Origin: Streptomyces sp. HSG2
GTDB taxonomy: Bacteria; Actinomycetota; Actinomycetes; Streptomycetales; Streptomycetaceae
DNA: 64,000 nucleotides
NCBI RefSeq assembly: GCF_016598575.1
Contig: NZ_CP066801.1
Coordinates: 4,092,001-4,156,000, forward strand
Direction: 5' to 3'
Part shown: one piece after another, positions 59,809 to 64,000 of the stretch
Position numbering within the stretch: position 1 is the first letter of the stretch
Layout of the letters: each line of letters starts with the position of its first letter
Notes under the pieces: model-generated
Database searches by the model: none
Seen by the model: the letters and a program-made list of their open reading frames with translations, nothing else
Told to the model about the DNA's origin: nothing
Program-made: the position numbers and the translations under genes

Positions 59809-61014
59809 GTGGCAGCACCGCAGAACTACCTCGCAGTCATCAAAGTCATCGGTGTCGGCGGCGGTGGTGTCAATGCCATCAACCGGATGATCGAGGTCGG
59901 TCTCAAGGGCGTCGAGTTCATCGCCATCAACACGGACGCGCAGGCGCTGTTGATGAGCGACGCCGACGTCAAGTTGGACGTCGGTCGTGAACTCACCCGC
60001 GGACTCGGCGCCGGCGCCAACCCGGCCGTCGGCCGCAAGGCCGCCGAGGACCACCGTGAGGAGATCGAGGAGGTCCTCAAGGGGGCCGACATGGTCTTCG
60101 TGACGGCCGGTGAAGGCGGCGGCACCGGCACCGGCGGGGCACCCGTGGTGGCCAACATCGCCCGCTCGCTGGGCGCCCTCACCATCGGCGTGGTCACCCG
60201 TCCGTTCACCTTCGAGGGGCGCCGCCGGGCGAACCAGGCGGAGGACGGCATCGCCGAGTTGCGCGAGGAGGTCGACACCCTCATCGTCATCCCGAACGAC
60301 CGCCTGCTGTCCATCTCGGACCGTCAGGTCAGCGTGTTGGACGCCTTCAAGTCGGCCGACCAGGTGCTGCTCTCCGGCGTCCAGGGCATCACGGATCTGA
60401 TCACCACCCCCGGCCTGATCAACCTGGACTTCGCCGACGTCAAGTCCGTCATGTCGGAGGCCGGTTCGGCGCTCATGGGCATCGGCTCGGCCCGGGGCGA
60501 CGACCGCGCGGTCGCCGCGGCGGAGATGGCCATCTCCTCGCCGCTGCTGGAGGCGTCCATCGACGGTGCCCGAGGGGTGCTCCTCTCCATCTCGGGAGGC
60601 TCCGACCTCGGCCTCTTCGAGATCAACGAGGCCGCCCAACTGGTCAGCGAGGCCGCGCACCCCGAGGCCAACATTATCTTCGGCGCCGTGATCGACGACG
60701 CCCTCGGCGACGAGGTCCGGGTCACCGTGATCGCCGCGGGGTTCGACGGCGGACAGCCTCCCGCGAAGCGGGACAACGTCCTGGGCAGTACCTCGACCAA
60801 GCGCGAGGACCCCGCGCCGTCCCGTCAGGCGGAATCCCGTCCCTCCTTCGGCTCACTCGGAAGCGTGGCCCCCAAGGAGGAACAGCCCGAGCCCGCCGCC
60901 CCCGAGCCGGCGGTCGACCTCCCGCCGGTCACGCCCGTACCACCGGTCCCCGCCTCCCGGAACTACGTGGACAGCGCGGCAGAGGAGCTGGACGTGCCGG
61001 ACTTCCTCAAGTGA
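59809..61014 (+). CDS. ftsZ: Tubulin-like cell division GTPase FtsZ
   Basis: 401 residues. GTP-binding: VIGVGGGGVNAINRM, then the tubulin signature EGGGTGTGGAPVVA and PNDRLL; T7 loop NLDFADVKSVM with the Asp that completes the next subunit's active site. A Pro-rich linker leads to the conserved C-terminal peptide ELDVPDFLK that binds SepF (FtsA is absent in Actinobacteria). GTG 59809. The stop overlaps pgeF as GTGA. Confidence 0.98.
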   Translation: MAAPQNYLAVIKVIGVGGGGVNAINRMIEVGLKGVEFIAINTDAQALLMSDADVKLDVGRELTRGLGAGANPAVGRKAAEDHREEIEEVLKGADMVFVTAGEGGGTGTGGAPVVANIARSLGALTIGVVTRPFTFEGRRRANQAEDGIAELREEVDTLIVIPNDRLLSISDRQVSVLDAFKSADQVLLSGVQGITDLITTPGLINLDFADVKSVMSEAGSALMGIGSARGDDRAVAAAEMAISSPLLEASIDGARGVLLSISGGSDLGLFEINEAAQLVSEAAHPEANIIFGAVIDDALGDEVRVTVIAAGFDGGQPPAKRDNVLGSTSTKREDPAPSRQAESRPSFGSLGSVAPKEEQPEPAAPEPAVDLPPVTPVPPVPASRNYVDSAAEELDVPDFLK

Positions 61015-61736
61015 TAGGTCGGCGCGAGACCCTCGACGGCGCGCACTTCGCCTTCACCGACCGGTGGGGCGGGGTGAGCGCCGTTCCGTACGAGGAGCTG
61101 AACCTGGGCGGGGCGGTCGGCGACGACCCGGCGGCGGTGCGGGCCAACCGGGAGTCGGCGGCCCGGTCGCTCGGCCTCGACCCGGCCCGGGTCGTCTGGA
61201 TGAACCAGGTACACGGCGCGGAGGTCGCCGCCGTCACCGGCCCTTGGAGCGGTACGGCGCCCGGCGTGGACGCGCTGGTCACCACCGAGCGTGGCCTGGC
61301 CCTCGCGGTCCTGACCGCCGACTGCGTCCCCCTGTTGCTCGTCGACGTCCGAGCCGGTGTGATCGCCGCCGCCCACGCCGGCCGGCCCGGCCTCGTCGCC
61401 GGGGTGGTGCCCGCCGTGGTCCGCGTCATGGTCGAGCACGGTGCCGATCCGGCGCGCGTCGTCGCCCGTTCCGGCCCCGCCGTGTGCGGCGGCTGCTACG
61501 AGGTCCCCGAGGCGATGCGGGACGAGGTGGTCGCCGTGGAGCCCGCGGCCTGGGCTCGGACGGGCCGGGGCACCCCCGCGGTGGACGTCGCCGCCGGCGT
61601 GCATGCCCAGCTGTCCCGGTCGGGCGTGCGCGACCGGGAGCGCTCCCCGGTGTGCACCCGGGGCTCGGACGATCACTTCTCCTACCGCCGTGACCGGGTC
61701 ACCGGTCGCCTGGCGGGCTACGTATGGCTGGATTGA
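61011..61736 (+). CDS. pgeF: PgeF/YfiH family (multicopper polyphenol oxidase-like) protein
   Basis: 241 residues. Family blocks: FAFTDRWGGVSAVPYEELNLGG, WMNQVHGAEVAAV, ALAVLTADCVPLLLVD, AAAHAGRPGLVAGVV (RG of HAGRxGL) and VCTRGSDDHFSYRRD. These proteins act as purine nucleoside phosphorylases/adenosine deaminases; the E. coli member removes wrongly incorporated L-Ser/Gly from UDP-MurNAc-peptide. GTG 61011 overlaps the ftsZ stop. Placement within the division cluster is conserved in Actinobacteria. Confidence 0.9.
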   Translation: MIGRRETLDGAHFAFTDRWGGVSAVPYEELNLGGAVGDDPAAVRANRESAARSLGLDPARVVWMNQVHGAEVAAVTGPWSGTAPGVDALVTTERGLALAVLTADCVPLLLVDVRAGVIAAAHAGRPGLVAGVVPAVVRVMVEHGADPARVVARSGPAVCGGCYEVPEAMRDEVVAVEPAAWARTGRGTPAVDVAAGVHAQLSRSGVRDRERSPVCTRGSDDHFSYRRDRVTGRLAGYVWLD

Positions 61737-61742
61737 CGAGGC

Positions 61743-62462
61743 ATGACGCACCGTAGGAACGAGATCACCGACAACCTCGGGCGCGTGGAGGAGCGGATCG
61801 CGGCGGCGTGCGCGGCGGCCGGCAGATCGCGCGACGAGGTGACCCTGATCGTCGTGACCAAGACCTATCCCGCGAGCGACGTGCGGATTCTCGCCGAGGC
61901 GGGTGTGCGACACGTTGCCGAGAACCGTGACCAGGACGCCGCTCCGAAGGCCGCGGCTTGCGCCGATCTCCCGCTCACCTGGCACTTCGTGGGGCAGTTG
62001 CAGACCAACAAGGTCCGGAGCGTGGTCGGTTACGCCGATGTGGTGCAGTCGGTCGACCGCCCACGCCTCGTCGCGGCCCTCTCCCGGGAGGCGGCGCGTG
62101 CCGGGCGGGAGGTGACGTGTCTGGCCCAAGTGGCTCTGGACGCCGGGGTGGACGGACGTGGCGGGCGGGCGGGCGTGGCGCCGGACGGCGTGGCGGAGTT
62201 GGCCGACCTCGTCGCCGGTTCGCCCGGTCTGCGACTCGGTGGACTGATGACGGTCGCCCCGCTGAGCGGTCCCTACGCGGGGCGCCGACCCGAGGCCTTC
62301 GGCCGGCTCCTCGCGTTGTCGAGGGAGCTGTGCCGCTCCCACCCCGCCGCGACCATGGTCTCGGCGGGGATGAGCGCGGACCTCGAGGACGCCGTGGCGG
62401 CCGGTGCGACACATGTGCGCGTCGGCACTGCGGTACTCGGAGTCAGACCCGGGCTCCGGTAA
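61743..62462 (+). CDS. yggS: YggS/PLPBP family pyridoxal phosphate homeostasis protein
   Basis: 239 residues of the single-domain alanine-racemase-fold family. The PLP lysine lies in VTLIVVTKTYPASDV, followed by GVRHVAENRDQDAAPKA, LTWHFVGQLQTNKV and RLGGLMTVAPL, and the ending SAGMSADLEDAVAAGATHVRVGTAVLG. It balances PLP supply and has no known catalysis. ATG 61743, 6 bp after pgeF. Conserved between ftsZ and sepF in Gram-positive bacteria. Confidence 0.94.
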   Translation: MTHRRNEITDNLGRVEERIAAACAAAGRSRDEVTLIVVTKTYPASDVRILAEAGVRHVAENRDQDAAPKAAACADLPLTWHFVGQLQTNKVRSVVGYADVVQSVDRPRLVAALSREAARAGREVTCLAQVALDAGVDGRGGRAGVAPDGVAELADLVAGSPGLRLGGLMTVAPLSGPYAGRRPEAFGRLLALSRELCRSHPAATMVSAGMSADLEDAVAAGATHVRVGTAVLGVRPGLR

Positions 62463-62591
62463 CGTCGCCAAGAAGTCGGACCACAGTAGAAAATATGGTC
62501 ATTACCGCCTGATGGCGGATGCAACGACCCCGTGGATCGCGGGCACTTGGCAGTCGTCAGTCGATCCACCACAGAGCGGAGGACTCAGAGC

Positions 62592-63245
62592 ATGGCCGGC
62601 GCGATGCGCAAGATGGCGGTCTACCTCGGCCTCGTGGAGGACGATGGGTACGACGGTCGGGGGTTCGACCCCGACGACGACTTCGAACCGGAGCTGGATC
62701 CGGAGCCCGAGCGGGACCACCACCGCCGTCACGAAGCGTCTCACCCGTCCCACGACCCGCACGGTCCGCACCCCGCCCAAGCGGAGGACGGGGCGCGTCT
62801 CGTGGCGCCGGCCCCTCCGCGCGAGCCGGTGTCCCGGGTCTCTTCCCCGGCTACCGAATCCGGGCGTCCGGCGCGTATCGCGCCCGTGGCGTCGATCACA
62901 CAAGAACGCGCGAGTCTGGAAAAGAGCGCACCGGTCATCATGCCCAAGGTCGTGTCCGAACGAGAGCCCTACCGGATCACCACGCTGCACCCGCGGACCT
63001 ACAACGAGGCCCGTACCATCGGGGAACACTTCCGCGAGGGCACTCCGGTGATCATGAACCTCACTGAGATGGACGACACAGATGCCAAGCGACTTGTCGA
63101 CTTTGCGGCGGGTTTGGTGTTTGGTCTTCACGGGAGCATCGAGCGGGTGACGCAGAAGGTGTTCCTGTTGTCGCCTGCTAACGTCGATGTCACGGCGGAG
63201 GACAAGGCCCGCATCGCAGAGGGCGGGTTCTTCAACCAGAGCTGA
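62592..63245 (+). CDS. sepF: Cell division protein SepF
   Basis: 217 residues. The membrane-binding amphipathic start (AGAMRKMAVYLGLVEDD) is followed by a long acidic/His/Pro-rich linker (about 20-120), then the SepF domain (ITTLHPRTYNEARTIGEHFREGTPVIMNLTEMDDTDAKRLVDFAAGLVFGLHGSIERVTQKVFLLSPANVDVT). It anchors the FtsZ C-terminus to the membrane in place of FtsA. GGAGG 9 nt before ATG 62592 settles the start. A 129-bp gap after yggS may hold a promoter. Confidence 0.96.
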   Translation: MAGAMRKMAVYLGLVEDDGYDGRGFDPDDDFEPELDPEPERDHHRRHEASHPSHDPHGPHPAQAEDGARLVAPAPPREPVSRVSSPATESGRPARIAPVASITQERASLEKSAPVIMPKVVSEREPYRITTLHPRTYNEARTIGEHFREGTPVIMNLTEMDDTDAKRLVDFAAGLVFGLHGSIERVTQKVFLLSPANVDVTAEDKARIAEGGFFNQS

Positions 63246-63317
63246 GACGCAGTCCGGTGAGAGTACGGACCGGGGAAGGATCCCGGGGATGGATCAGGGG
63301 AGAGGGAAGCGCAGACC

Positions 63318-63602
63318 ATGAGCGTGTTTCTGGACGTCGTGTACATCGCGCTGATGTGCTTCCTCCTGGTGCTCATCTTCCGCCTCGTCATGGACTACGT
63401 CTTCCAGTTCGCCCGTTCGTGGCAACCCGGCAAGGTGATGGTGGTGGTCCTGGAGGCCACCTACACTGTCACCGATCCACCGCTGAAGCTTCTGCGGCGG
63501 TTCATCCCGCCGCTGCGTCTCGGGGGCGTGGCGCTCGACCTGTCCTTCTTCGTCCTGATCATCATCGTCTACATCCTGATCTCGATCGTGAGCCGGCTGT
63601 GA
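63318..63602 (+). CDS. yggT: YggT family membrane protein
   Basis: 94 residues, two membrane hairpins: VFLDVVYIALMCFLLVLIFRLVMDYVF and LDLSFFVLIIIVYILISIVSRL, with the YggT pattern TYTVTDPPLKLLRRFIPP and LRLGGVALDLS between. Function is not established; the gene lies between sepF and divIVA in most Gram-positive genomes. GGGAGAGGGA precedes ATG 63318. Confidence 0.94.
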   Translation: MSVFLDVVYIALMCFLLVLIFRLVMDYVFQFARSWQPGKVMVVVLEATYTVTDPPLKLLRRFIPPLRLGGVALDLSFFVLIIIVYILISIVSRL

Positions 63603-63657
63603 GCGATGAGAGACCTTCGGGCTTGCCGAATGCCGACGACAACGTTGAGGTGAAGAG

Positions 63658-64000
63658 ATGCCGTTGACCCCCGAGGACGTGCGGAACAAGCAGTTCACGA
63701 CCGTCCGCCTCCGAGAAGGCTATGACGAGGACGAGGTCGATGCCTTCCTCGACGAGGTCGAAGCCGAGCTGACCCGTCTGCTCCGCGAGAACGAGGACCT
63801 GCGGGCCAAGCTGGCCGCCGCCACCCGGGCCGCCGCGCAGAACCAGCAGAACATGCGCAAGCCCCCGGAGCAGCAGGACGGACCGCAGCAGGGCGGCATG
63901 CCCCAGCAGGGAGGCATCCCGCAGCAGGGCGGGATGCCGCAGCAAGGCGGCATGCAGCAACAGGGCATGAGGGGTCCCGGCGGACCGGTGCCCGCCGGAA
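63658..64000 (+). CDS. divIVA: Polar growth protein DivIVA (Wag31 homologue), partial
   Basis: The first 114 residues, cut by the window end. MPLTPEDVRNKQFTTVRLREGYDEDEVDAFLDEVEAELTRLLREN is the DivIVA N-terminal domain, which targets negatively curved membrane, and the first coiled coil. A Gln/Gly/Pro/Met-rich linker (GGMPQQGG repeats) follows, the insertion typical of Streptomyces DivIVA. It marks hyphal tips and drives apical wall growth. GAGGTGAAG precedes ATG 63658. Confidence 0.96.
   Translation, partial: MPLTPEDVRNKQFTTVRLREGYDEDEVDAFLDEVEAELTRLLRENEDLRAKLAAATRAAAQNQQNMRKPPEQQDGPQQGGMPQQGGIPQQGGMPQQGGMQQQGMRGPGGPVPAG

Noticed and set aside
1..64000. CRISPR arrays, rRNA or tRNA genes, phage or integrative-element modules
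   Set aside because: No regularly spaced repeats, no tRNA-like cloverleaf with a TTCGANTC arm and no integrase or phage structural genes were found on reading both strands; a tRNAscan/CRISPR search would confirm.

Overview
The window is chromosomal DNA from a high-GC actinomycete, almost certainly a Streptomyces. Third codon positions are strongly G/C, many starts are GTG or TTG, and genes overlap as ATGA or GTGA. The gene order follows the conserved Streptomyces block running from the polar-growth gene divIVA through the division and cell-wall (dcw) cluster to a lipid-glycan region. Assignments rest on reading the translations and on recalled family knowledge; no database search was run.

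Region 1 (1-13.1 kb): a GT87 membrane mannosyltransferase (cut by the window edge), a PimB'-type GT4 glycosyltransferase, a FadD15-type acyl-CoA ligase, a metallophosphoesterase, an SRPBCC protein, an ArsA-like P-loop protein, a DUF5304-type protein and ROK glucokinase. Much of this order is shared with Mycobacterium tuberculosis Rv2181-Rv2188c. Next come an orphan 61-aa peptide gene with its own hairpin, an EEP nuclease/phosphatase, a divergent MarR/SDR pair, a two-helix membrane protein and an alpha/beta hydrolase.

Region 2 (13.2-28.5 kb): a PlsC-type acyltransferase, a histidine kinase/LuxR-type regulator pair, class II DAHP synthase, an iron box with bfd and convergent bfr, a molybdopterin-domain protein, endonuclease IV and a four-PASTA Ser/Thr kinase (PknL type). 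A TPP riboswitch precedes thiO-thiS-thiG. It is followed by an FAD oxidoreductase, an Rv2175c-like DNA-binding protein (a known PknL substrate in mycobacteria), thiE and a probably leaderless metF.

Region 3 (28.5-40.5 kb) is the most accessory part: a membrane-anchored Tyr/Asp/His-rich repeat protein, a CrtI-like oxidoreductase, a 0.8-kb gene-free stretch, a PPOX-fold protein, a TetR-controlled degenerate-ABC/YhgE operon with a clear operator, and an ArsR-MFS cassette. The cassette starts at a 56-bp perfect palindrome and is flanked by two copies of a degenerate 30-bp repeat. A methyltransferase and a DUF3040 protein follow.

Region 4 (40.8-64 kb): carbonic anhydrase, then a MoxR-DUF58-transglutaminase operon, and divergently the dcw cluster rsmH-ftsL-ftsI-murE-murF-mraY-murD-ftsW-murG-ftsQ-ftsZ, then pgeF, the yggS type, sepF, the yggT type and divIVA (cut by the window edge). 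murC, ddl, ftsA and mraZ are absent from the cluster. The genes here make lipid II, build the septum and mark the cell poles.

Best candidates for something undescribed are the orphan 61-aa leader/core-like peptide, the 56-bp palindrome with the ArsR-MFS cassette, the CTG start of the DUF58 gene, and two P-loop proteins whose signature lysine is arginine.
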